Assembly (NCBI GenBank): GCA_002394205.1
Contig: DGTC01000043.1
Span: 11,017 to 75,016, forward strand
DNA from: Lachnospira sp. UBA4346
GTDB lineage: Bacteria > Bacillota > Clostridia > Lachnospirales > Lachnospiraceae
DNA: 64,000 nucleotides
Direction of reading: 5' to 3'
The notes below the pieces were generated by a model. The model searched no databases. It was given only the letters and a program-made list of their open reading frames with translations, and was not told the DNA's origin. Positions 51,711 through 58,981 of this stretch are shown in pieces. The position numbers and the translations under genes are program-made. Each line of letters opens with the position of its first letter. Positions within the stretch are counted from its first letter, which is position 1.

Positions 51711-52778
51711 ATGCGAAAAAGATTAGTGAAATCATTGGTAGCAGCAATGCTTGTAACAAGTATCACTGGTTCGACAATTGCATGGGCTGATGACGTGTCA
51801 GACCTTACCAATGCGAAGAATCAGGCACAGTCGGAGTTGGATTCATTCCAGAATGAGTTAGCATCTTTACTTACAGAAATGAACAATTTGGAAGTGCAGA
51901 TGTATACGAAGACAGATGAGATTAATGCAGTAAACGCCAATCTGGAAGAAACACAGAAGAAATTAGAACAGCAGTATGGAGATATGAAACTTCGTATTAA
52001 ATATATGTATGAAGATCAGACGACATCACTTACAGATGCATTCCTTACTGCAGAAAGTATGAGTGATGCATTAAATAAGGCTGAATATGTACAGAATGTA
52101 TATAATTATGATCGTTCTAAGTTAGAAGAAATTGCACAGACAACCATTCAGATTCAGAATTTGAAGCAGAGTCTTGAAACAGAAAAGAAAGAATTAGATA
52201 AGATGGCAACGGAGATGACTGCAAAGCAGGCAACTTTGTATACACAAATTGCTGAAAAACAGAGTCAGGTGGATGATATTTCCAGCCAGTTATCAGCAGC
52301 AGTAGAAGCTGCAGCAGCTGCCGCAGCAGCAGCGGAGGCACAAAGAGCAAGTCAGTCATCAGGTGGTGGTTCTTCTTACTCATATTCATCAGGTGTGTCT
52401 GCACCGGTAAACGCAAACAACAATTCCTCTGTTGCATCAGGTGTAGTAAGTCTTGCTTACCAAATGTTAGGTGTTCCTTATGTATGGGGCGGTAAGTCTC
52501 CAAGTGGTTTTGACTGTTCCGGTTTGATGTATTATTTGTTTAAGCAGTATGGCATTTATGTATCACCGGGTTCTTCAGCAATTCCGGGTGGAGGAGCTGA
52601 TGTAGGCGGTATTGGCAATGCACAGCCGGGTGATATTGTATGTTATCCTGGTCATGTAGCATTATATATTGGTGGTGGACAGGTTATTCATGCACCACAG
52701 CCGGGAGATGTTGTAAAGATCGCACAGGCAGATATGTATGGAACATTACCGATTATTGCAGTAAGACGTTATTGGTAA
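51711..52778 (+). CDS. Secreted coiled-coil NlpC/P60 peptidoglycan hydrolase
   Basis: NlpC/P60 enzymes are cysteine peptidases that cut stem peptides, typically D-Glu-mDAP bonds. A signal peptide (about 1-26, MRKRLVKSLVAAMLVTSI) precedes a long coiled coil (about 30-195) like that of B. subtilis CwlO and PcsB. An Ala-rich and Ser/Gly-rich linker follows. The catalytic domain has Cys269 in SGFDCSGLMYY and the His strand PGHVALYIGG. ATG 51711 gives correct spacing from AAGGA; ATG 51702 lies too near. Product 355 residues. Regulation by FtsEX is likely for such proteins, but no ftsEX is in the window. Confidence 0.93.
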   Translation: MRKRLVKSLVAAMLVTSITGSTIAWADDVSDLTNAKNQAQSELDSFQNELASLLTEMNNLEVQMYTKTDEINAVNANLEETQKKLEQQYGDMKLRIKYMYEDQTTSLTDAFLTAESMSDALNKAEYVQNVYNYDRSKLEEIAQTTIQIQNLKQSLETEKKELDKMATEMTAKQATLYTQIAEKQSQVDDISSQLSAAVEAAAAAAAAAEAQRASQSSGGGSSYSYSSGVSAPVNANNNSSVASGVVSLAYQMLGVPYVWGGKSPSGFDCSGLMYYLFKQYGIYVSPGSSAIPGGGADVGGIGNAQPGDIVCYPGHVALYIGGGQVIHAPQPGDVVKIAQADMYGTLPIIAVRRYW

Positions 52779-52794
52779 TTCGATTTTAAAGTAT

Positions 52795-52841
52795 AGCTTT
52801 GTAATTTGTACGAAAGAAGTATGAATTACAAAGCTTTTTTA
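52795..52841 (+). terminator. Terminator after the NlpC/P60 gene
   Basis: AGCTTTGTAATT (52795-52806) pairs with AATTACAAAGCT (52824-52835), then T6. Confidence 0.9.
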
Positions 52842-52845
52842 TTTT

Positions 52846-52898
52846 ATAGGATTTGGTGTCAAAAGGTGCTTCAAAACATAAAATATACCTTTTGACAC
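52846..52898. repeat. Dispersed repeat, copy 1: 12-bp inverted repeat GTGTCAAAAGGT/ACCTTTTGACAC
   Basis: GTGTCAAAAGGT (52856-52867) and ACCTTTTGACAC (52887-52898) are perfectly complementary with a 19-base loop. ATAGGATT (52846-52853) and GTGTCAAAAGGTGCTT (52856-52871) recur at 63780-63806. Read in reverse, this copy also carries TTTTATGTTT in the same place as the second copy. Confidence 0.75.
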
Positions 52899-52904
52899 TC
52901 GGAT

Positions 52905-52938
52905 CTTTATAGGAGAGTCCGCCGAATTTCCTATAAAG
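52905..52938. repeat. 9-bp inverted repeat CTTTATAGG/CCTATAAAG
   Basis: CTTTATAGG (52905-52913) and CCTATAAAG (52930-52938) are perfectly complementary around a 16-base GC-richer loop. It lies directly next to the GTGTCAAAAGG repeat and may belong to the same element. Confidence 0.6.
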
Positions 52939-52980
52939 AAAAATACGCTGCAAGGATGTGCACTCGCGCAAATGGAAAAT

Positions 52981-53018
52981 GTCACATTCTGCGACCGCAC
53001 TCGGTGCGAGAATGTGAC
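52981..53018. repeat. Compound hairpin GTCACATTCT/AGAATGTGAC
   Basis: GTCACATTCT (52981-52990) pairs perfectly with AGAATGTGAC (53009-53018). Inside, CGCAC-TCG-GTGCG forms a second stem, with GCGAC bulged on one side. The stretch 52940-53018 is notably GC-rich compared with its surroundings. No gene is seen in 52779-53180. Confidence 0.7.
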
Positions 53019-53054
53019 AAGGCACAATCTTTGTTAAATATCATTTTTCTGTAT

Positions 53055-53082
53055 TTTCATATAGATGAGTTTGTGATATAAT
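53055..53082 (+). promoter_or_regulatory. Probable promoter for glgA
   Basis: TTTCAT (53055-53060) and TATAAT (53077-53082) are spaced by 16 bases, about 100 bases before glgA. Confidence 0.5.
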
Positions 53083-53180
53083 ATAATACATAATATTTCA
53101 ATAGAAAGTTTGAAATTTTCAAAATATAATTTAAAAATTCCGATAATTCAGAATGAGGATAAATGTGGAGGGAAATATTT

Positions 53181-54617
53181 ATGAAAAATGTATTGTTTAT
53201 TGCCTCAGAGGCAGTACCTTTTATTAAAACAGGAGGTTTGGCCGATGTTGTCGGTTCGCTTCCGAAGTATTTTAATAAAGATGAATTTGATGTGCGTGTA
53301 TTGTTGCCGAAATATACATGTATTCCTTGGGAATATCGTGAAAAGATGCAGTACAAGACGCATTTTTATATTGATCTTGCATGGAGAACACAGTATGTTG
53401 GTGTTTTTGAATTAGAATATAATGGAGTTATTTTCTATTTTATTGACAATGAATTCTATTTTTCAGGTCCAAAGCCTTATGGTTGGATTCATGAAGATAT
53501 TGAAAAGTTTGCCTTCTTCTCAAAGGCAGCATTATCTGCGATTCCTGTATTAGGTTTTAAGCCGGATATCATTCATTGCCATGATTGGCAGACGGGACTT
53601 GTTCCGGTATATTTAAAAGAACGATTCTCACAGGGCGATTTCTATCGCGATGTAAAGTCTATCATGACAATTCATAATCTGAAGTTCCAGGGAATCTGGG
53701 ATTTGAAGAAAGTGAAGGATATTACGGGACTTCCAGATGAATATTTTACATCAGACAAGCTTGAAGCATATGATGATGCGAATTTCTTAAAGGGTGGTAT
53801 TGTATATGCAGATCGTGTTACAACAGTAAGTTCTACATATGCAGAGGAGATTAAGACACCATTTTATGGAGAACATCTTGATGGATTGATGAATGCGCGT
53901 TCAAATTGCCTGAGTGGTATTGTAAATGGTATTGATTATGAAGTATATAATCCGGAAACAGACCCCGCACTCGTTGCAAATTATAACCAGATCACATTCC
54001 GTAAGGAGAAGTGGAAGAATAAAGTGGCATTGCAGAAAGAGCTTGGCTTGAACGTAGACAAGGGAAAGTTCATGATTGGTATTGTTTCCCGTTTGACAGA
54101 CCAGAAAGGACTTGATCTTGTAGCTTATGTGATGGATCAGATTTGTACGGAAGATGTGCAGTTGGTTGTCTTAGGAACAGGCGATGAAAAATATGAGAAT
54201 ATGTTCCGTCATTTTGACTGGAAATATAATGACAGAGTGTCAGCAAATATTTATTATTCAGAAGATTTCTCACATAAGGTATATGCAGCATGTGATGCAT
54301 TCTTAATGCCGTCATTGTTTGAACCGTGTGGACTCAGTCAGTTAATGAGCCTTCGTTATGGTACGGTTCCAATCGTGCGAGAGACAGGTGGTTTGAAAGA
54401 TACAGTAGAACCATATAATGAATATGAAAGCACGGGTACAGGATTTTCTTTTGCAAATTATAATGCACATGAAATGCTTGGAATTATTCAGTATGCAAAG
54501 AGTGTTTATTATGAACACAAGCGTGAATGGAACAAGATTGTTGACCGTGGAATGAAAACAGATTTCTCATGGAATTCATCAGCAAGAGAATATGAAAAAC
54601 TTTACAAAGAACTGTAA
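53181..54617 (+). CDS. glgA: Glycogen synthase (ADP-glucose type)
   Basis: GlgA, a GT5 family glycosyltransferase, extends alpha-1,4-glucan from ADP-glucose. The N-terminal nucleotide-sugar motif KTGGLADVVGSLPK is at about 15-28, with DIIHCHDWQTGLVP in the acceptor domain. The C-terminal domain has IGIVSRLTDQKGLDLV and the catalytic ExxxxxGLxxLE-type region FEPCGLSQLMSLRYG. ATG 53181 has GGAGGG at good spacing; ATG 53163 does not. Length 478. It stands alone with its own promoter and terminator; glgC/glgD/glgB are not in the window. Confidence 0.95.
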   Translation: MKNVLFIASEAVPFIKTGGLADVVGSLPKYFNKDEFDVRVLLPKYTCIPWEYREKMQYKTHFYIDLAWRTQYVGVFELEYNGVIFYFIDNEFYFSGPKPYGWIHEDIEKFAFFSKAALSAIPVLGFKPDIIHCHDWQTGLVPVYLKERFSQGDFYRDVKSIMTIHNLKFQGIWDLKKVKDITGLPDEYFTSDKLEAYDDANFLKGGIVYADRVTTVSSTYAEEIKTPFYGEHLDGLMNARSNCLSGIVNGIDYEVYNPETDPALVANYNQITFRKEKWKNKVALQKELGLNVDKGKFMIGIVSRLTDQKGLDLVAYVMDQICTEDVQLVVLGTGDEKYENMFRHFDWKYNDRVSANIYYSEDFSHKVYAACDAFLMPSLFEPCGLSQLMSLRYGTVPIVRETGGLKDTVEPYNEYESTGTGFSFANYNAHEMLGIIQYAKSVYYEHKREWNKIVDRGMKTDFSWNSSAREYEKLYKEL

Positions 54618-54708
54618 AATGATTACATATCATAGTTTGCATGTGTAAATGTTTATTTACATTAGAAGTGTACCAATATTTTAATATTAAAAATCAATAT
54701 TAAAAATA

Positions 54709-54772
54709 AAACCTCTCCGGTAATATTTTGGATTAGAATAAATGTCTGATTCAGATATTTTCGGAGAGGTTT
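54709..54772 (+). terminator. Terminator after glgA
   Basis: AAACCTCTCCG (54709-54719) pairs perfectly with CGGAGAGGTTT (54762-54772). The loop is long (42 bases) but partly self-complementary. Confidence 0.7.
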
Positions 54773-54843
54773 TGTATATTGGATAAAGAAAAATATATTG
54801 GTATTATTCGTATAAAATATCAGATGATTTTATAAAAAATAAA

Positions 54844-54870
54844 AAGCGATAGGAACAAATCCTATCGCTT
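54844..54870 (-). terminator. Terminator of tRNA-Leu (minus strand)
   Basis: On the minus strand AAGCGATAGG pairs with CCTATCGCTT around a 7-base loop, followed by T-rich sequence (TTTATTTTTT). It lies 8 bases after the tRNA 3' end. Confidence 0.88.
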
Positions 54871-54877
54871 AAATCAA

Positions 54878-54960
54878 TGCGGATGGCGGGACTTGAACCC
54901 GCACGATGTCACCACCGGCAGATTTTGAGTCTGCTGCGTCTGCCATTCCGCCACATCCGC
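54878..54960 (-). tRNA. tRNA-Leu (anticodon CAA)
   Basis: The minus strand folds as a class II tRNA. The acceptor stem GCGGATG/CATCCGC is complete with discriminator A. The anticodon stem GCAGA/TCTGC closes loop CTCAAAA, so the anticodon is CAA, reading UUG. A long variable arm CGGTGGTGACATCG is as expected for leucine, and the T arm contains GGTTCAAGTCC. CCA is not encoded. Length 83 bases. Confidence 0.95.
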
Positions 54961-54971
54961 AAGACTTGTTT

Positions 54972-55000
54972 ATCTTATCATATTAATAAATAAAAATCAA
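54972..55000 (-). promoter_or_regulatory. Promoter of tRNA-Leu
   Basis: On the minus strand TTGATT (55000-54995) and TAAGAT (54977-54972) are spaced by 17 bases, close to the mature tRNA 5' end. Confidence 0.6.
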
Positions 55001-55173
55001 GTGCTAATTTAAAATTAATTAATAAGTTTTTTTAGAAAGCATATATAGAGTCTAAAGGATGCAGGAATGTGCATGAATACATGCAAAAAGAAAATAATGT
55101 ATTTTTGTAATATACAACAGCCGGTAAATTTCAATGGGATTCAAAATTATGACTATCTATCATGTGCAAAAAA

Positions 55174-55182
55174 TGGTATACT
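55174..55182 (+). promoter_or_regulatory. Extended -10 promoter for the zinc-finger membrane gene
   Basis: TGGTATACT (55174-55182) is an extended -10 element 58 bases before the start at 55240; no clear -35. The rest of 55001-55173 shows no gene. Confidence 0.45.
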
Positions 55183-55239
55183 AAAAAATATGGAAAAATA
55201 TCATCATATGATTAAGAATATTTCAGAATGGGGAATCCT

Positions 55240-55608
55240 ATGAGCGATTGTAAACAATATCAGAAGATGATTCAGGAGTTTGACAGGGGGCATCTGTCAT
55301 ATAGAAATGAAGAGGCCTTTGTAACACATTTGGAGGAATGTCCTGATTGTCGGGAAGAGTTTGAAATTTATTATATTATTGAATACGGTTTGAATGATGA
55401 ACAGATAAATGAGCGTTTTGATGCGGAAGATTGGAGCTTTTTAGAGAAATATGATTTTAAAGGTCTGATTGAGAAAAAATTACAAAGCAGCTATGAACGG
55501 ATTGAAGTGATTAAGCGTCATGAATTGCTGTTGAAGGAATGTTTTATCTCTGGAAATTTATTTTTACTTCTGACGATGGCTGTGTTTATTATTGTAAAAT
55601 ATTTATAA
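55240..55608 (+). CDS. Zinc-finger (zf-HC2-like) single-span membrane protein
   Basis: The 122-residue protein has an N-terminal anti-sigma-type zinc-binding domain: CKQYQKMIQEFDRG near the start, then THLEECPDCREEFE, giving the Cys-X-His-X3-Cys-X2-Cys-like cluster, and a C-terminal transmembrane helix (about 101-120, ISGNLFLLLTMAVFIIV). This layout is that of membrane-bound anti-sigma factors, but no ECF sigma gene is adjacent, so the partner is unknown. ATG 55240 is chosen because GGGGAA lies upstream. It precedes polA by 75 bases. Confidence 0.65.
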   Translation: MSDCKQYQKMIQEFDRGHLSYRNEEAFVTHLEECPDCREEFEIYYIIEYGLNDEQINERFDAEDWSFLEKYDFKGLIEKKLQSSYERIEVIKRHELLLKECFISGNLFLLLTMAVFIIVKYL

Positions 55609-55682
55609 TATGATGATTGGAATAAAATAATGACCTGTATAATGTAAAATAAACAGGTATGACTGGAAGAATGGAGAATGAC

Positions 55683-58373
55683 ATGAGTAAGAAGTTAATG
55701 CTAATAGATGGACATAGTATTTTGAATCGTGCCTTTTATGGCGTTCCGGATTTGACAAATGCAGAAGGAATTCATACCAATGCAATGTATGGATTTTTGA
55801 ATATTATGTTTCGCTTTTTAGATGAGGAGAAACCGGATTATCTGACGGTCGCATTTGATTTGAGCGCACCAACCTTTCGTCATAAGACATTTGATGGATA
55901 TAAAGGAACAAGAAAGCCGATGGCACCAGAATTAAAGCAGCAGGTGCCTTTAATGAAGGAAGTGCTTCAGGCGATGAATATCCCGGTTGTAACGATGGAA
56001 GGCTATGAAGCAGATGATATTTTAGGAACGCTTGCAAAGAAAAGTGCAGCAGCGGGAATTGATGTATCTGTGATTTCCGGAGACCGAGATTTGCTGCAGT
56101 TATCGGATACACATATTAAGATTCGTATTCCAAAAACAAAGAAAGGTGTTACAGAGGTTGAAGATTATTATCCGGAGGATGTATTTGCATTATATGGAGT
56201 GACACCATTAGAATTCATTGATATGAAGGCACTCATGGGAGATACATCGGATAATATTCCGGGGGCTCCGGGGGTAGGACCTAAGACGGCTTCGGCATTG
56301 ATTTCTAAATATCATAATATTGATACGATTTTTGAACATTTAGATGAGTTAAAACCGCCAAAGGCAAAAAAATCAATTTCTGAAAATATCGAACAGGTTC
56401 GATTAAGTCGTTTCCTTGCAGAAATTAATATTCAGGTTCCGATTGAATATGATATAGAACAAGCGCAGGTGACAGACTTTTTTAATCCGAACTCCTATGA
56501 ATTATTTAAGAAATATAATTTTAAGTCGTTACTCAAGCGGTTTGATGAACAGGATATGCAGACAGAGTTAGATGTTTATGAAAGTTTTCGTATGGAAAAT
56601 GATTTATCCAATGCAGAACAGTTGTTTGCACAGGCAGAACAGGCAGTAGCACAGGGAAATATTGTGGGCTTATCTGTTTGTTATGAAGAGCAGACATTAA
56701 CTGGTATTGCACTGAACATTCAGGAAAAAGAGACGGTGTTTGTTCCAGTGGGCGGATTTATTACAGATAGTTATTTGAAAGATCATTTGGTGGCATTAGG
56801 AAAGAAAAGTGTAGGCAGAGGACTTGTTACCAATAATCTCAAGTCTTATTTAGAGCTGTTTCAGAATACAGAATCAGAGGCGGCGAGTGATTTGTATGTG
56901 GATAATACAGCATTTGCAGATGCAGGAATTGCAGCGTACTTAATCAATCCGAGCAATGATGCGTATGAATATGATGTACTTGCAAGGGATTTCCTTCAGG
57001 TTACAGTGCCTTCAAGAATGGAATTATTGGGTAAAAATAGCTTCGTTCAGGCACAGATGATAGAGGAAGACAAGTTATGTCGTTATGCTTGTCTGGAAAG
57101 TTATGTAAACCGACAGGCTTGGGAAAAAATTCGTGCGATTCTCCAGGAAGAGGAGATGTATGCACTCTATGATACGATAGAAATGCCATTGTTATTTGTA
57201 TTGTATGCGATGGAGAAAGAAGGCGTTCGTGTCGATAAAGAAGGTCTTGCAGAATATGGAACCATGCTCGGGGAAAAGATTACAGTATTAGAGCAGGAAA
57301 TCTATGCAGAAGCAGGAGAGACATTTAATATTAATTCGCCGAAACAGTTGGGTGTGATTCTATTTGAAAAATTAGGCATGCCAAACGGAAAAAAGACAAA
57401 GAGTGGTTATTCAACAGCAGCAGATGTTCTGGAAAAACTTGCAGTAGATTATCCATTTGTCAATAAAATCTTAGAATACAGACAGCTGACGAAGTTAAAA
57501 TCAACATATGCAGATGGACTTGCAGTGTATATTCAGGAAAATGGAAGAATTCACGGAAAGTTTAACCAGACCATTACAGCAACGGGACGAATCAGCAGCA
57601 CCGAGCCGAATTTACAAAATATTCCAATTCGTATGGAATTAGGTCGTGCGATTCGCAAAGTATTTATTCCAAAGGATGGATATGTGTTCCTTGATGCCGA
57701 TTATTCTCAGATTGAACTTCGTATTATGGCACATATGTCAGGCGATGAGAAGCTGATTGATGCATATCGACAGGCACAGGACATTCACAGAGTTACCGCT
57801 TCCCAAGTGTTCCATGTACCATTTGATGAGGTGACAGATCTTCAGAGAAGAAATGCAAAAGCAGTTAATTTTGGTATTATTTATGGAATTAGTTCTTTTG
57901 GGTTAAGTCAGGATCTTAGTATCTCAAGAAAAGAAGCAAATGCATATATTGAGCAGTATTTTGAGACATATCCGGATGTAAAGCATTATATTGATAACCT
58001 CGTGGCACAGGCAAAGGAAAAAGGTTATTCGGTAACGATGTATCAGCGAAGAAGACAGATTCCGGAATTGAAGTCAAGCAATTTTATGCAGCGTTCGTTT
58101 GGCGAGCGTGTTGCGATGAATGCACCGATTCAGGGAACGGCAGCAGATATTATCAAACTTGCCATGATTCGTGTTTATGATGAATTAAAGAAACGTGGTT
58201 TGAAGTCAAAGTTAATCTTACAGGTACATGATGAATTGCTTGTAGAGACTGCTTGTGAAGAAATTGACGAAGTTAAGGCGATTATTGATGAGGGAATGCG
58301 TCATGCGGCAAACTTATCCGTACCGCTTGAAATAGATATGAAACAGGGTAATAACTGGTTGGAGGCACACTAA
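55683..58373 (+). CDS. polA: DNA polymerase I
   Basis: PolA removes RNA primers and fills gaps. The 5' nuclease domain (about 1-290) has LMLIDGHSILNRAFYG, ISGDRDLLQL and PGAPGVGPKTASALI. The middle domain (about 310-490) keeps the 3'-5' exonuclease fold but lacks the Asp-X-Glu metal motif (here NIVGLSVCYEEQTL), so proofreading is probably lost, as in other Firmicutes PolA. The polymerase domain has DADYSQIELRIMAHMSG, RRNAKAVNFGIIYGIS and QVHDELLVE. ATG 55683 with GGAG upstream is used. Length 896. Confidence 0.96.
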   Translation: MSKKLMLIDGHSILNRAFYGVPDLTNAEGIHTNAMYGFLNIMFRFLDEEKPDYLTVAFDLSAPTFRHKTFDGYKGTRKPMAPELKQQVPLMKEVLQAMNIPVVTMEGYEADDILGTLAKKSAAAGIDVSVISGDRDLLQLSDTHIKIRIPKTKKGVTEVEDYYPEDVFALYGVTPLEFIDMKALMGDTSDNIPGAPGVGPKTASALISKYHNIDTIFEHLDELKPPKAKKSISENIEQVRLSRFLAEINIQVPIEYDIEQAQVTDFFNPNSYELFKKYNFKSLLKRFDEQDMQTELDVYESFRMENDLSNAEQLFAQAEQAVAQGNIVGLSVCYEEQTLTGIALNIQEKETVFVPVGGFITDSYLKDHLVALGKKSVGRGLVTNNLKSYLELFQNTESEAASDLYVDNTAFADAGIAAYLINPSNDAYEYDVLARDFLQVTVPSRMELLGKNSFVQAQMIEEDKLCRYACLESYVNRQAWEKIRAILQEEEMYALYDTIEMPLLFVLYAMEKEGVRVDKEGLAEYGTMLGEKITVLEQEIYAEAGETFNINSPKQLGVILFEKLGMPNGKKTKSGYSTAADVLEKLAVDYPFVNKILEYRQLTKLKSTYADGLAVYIQENGRIHGKFNQTITATGRISSTEPNLQNIPIRMELGRAIRKVFIPKDGYVFLDADYSQIELRIMAHMSGDEKLIDAYRQAQDIHRVTASQVFHVPFDEVTDLQRRNAKAVNFGIIYGISSFGLSQDLSISRKEANAYIEQYFETYPDVKHYIDNLVAQAKEKGYSVTMYQRRRQIPELKSSNFMQRSFGERVAMNAPIQGTAADIIKLAMIRVYDELKKRGLKSKLILQVHDELLVETACEEIDEVKAIIDEGMRHAANLSVPLEIDMKQGNNWLEAH

Positions 58374-58375
58374 CA

Positions 58376-58966
58376 ATGAAGGTTATAGGAATTACAGGTG
58401 GAATTGGTTCAGGAAAAAGTACTGTTTTAAATTTGTTAAAGGAACATTTTCATGCATATATTATTATGGCAGATGATGTGGCAAAAGAGACGATGAGACA
58501 GGGAAATGCCGGATATGAGAAGGTAGTGGAATTCTTTGGAGATGAGATTCTTGACGATACAAAAGAGATTAATCGGGAGAAATTGTCAAAGATTGTATTT
58601 GCACAATCAAATAAGCGAATTGTACTAAACAGTCTGATTCATCCGCTTGTTAAAAATATTATTTTAAATAAAGTAAATGAACTTCGAATTGCAGATACGT
58701 ATGACTATATGTTTATTGAGGCTGCGTTATTGATTGAAGATCATTATGATGTTATTTGTGACGAAATGTGGTATATTTATGTGCCGGAGGATATTCGCAG
58801 ACAGCGATTGAAAGAGAGTCGCGGATATTCAGATGAAAAAATGGATTCAATCTTTGCAAGCCAGTTAGATGAAGCTGCTTACAGACAAGCCTGTGCGCAG
58901 GTTATAGAAAATGGAACTTCCATAGAACATACCTTGGCACAGTTAGAGAATCTTTTAAAACGATAG
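58376..58966 (+). CDS. coaE: Dephospho-CoA kinase
   Basis: CoaE phosphorylates dephospho-CoA in the last step of coenzyme A synthesis. The P-loop GITGGIGSGKST starts at residue 5, followed by MADDVAKE and the conserved HPLVKN. The 196-residue length is normal. It starts two bases after the polA stop; the polA-coaE order is common in Firmicutes. Confidence 0.95.
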   Translation: MKVIGITGGIGSGKSTVLNLLKEHFHAYIIMADDVAKETMRQGNAGYEKVVEFFGDEILDDTKEINREKLSKIVFAQSNKRIVLNSLIHPLVKNIILNKVNELRIADTYDYMFIEAALLIEDHYDVICDEMWYIYVPEDIRRQRLKESRGYSDEKMDSIFASQLDEAAYRQACAQVIENGTSIEHTLAQLENLLKR

Positions 58967-58981
58967 GGAGGATATGAATCA

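Noticed and set aside
52786..53027. Two overlapping minus-strand frames between the NlpC gene and glgA
   Set aside because: They are built from the inverted repeats and the terminator; no ribosome binding site and no protein-like composition.
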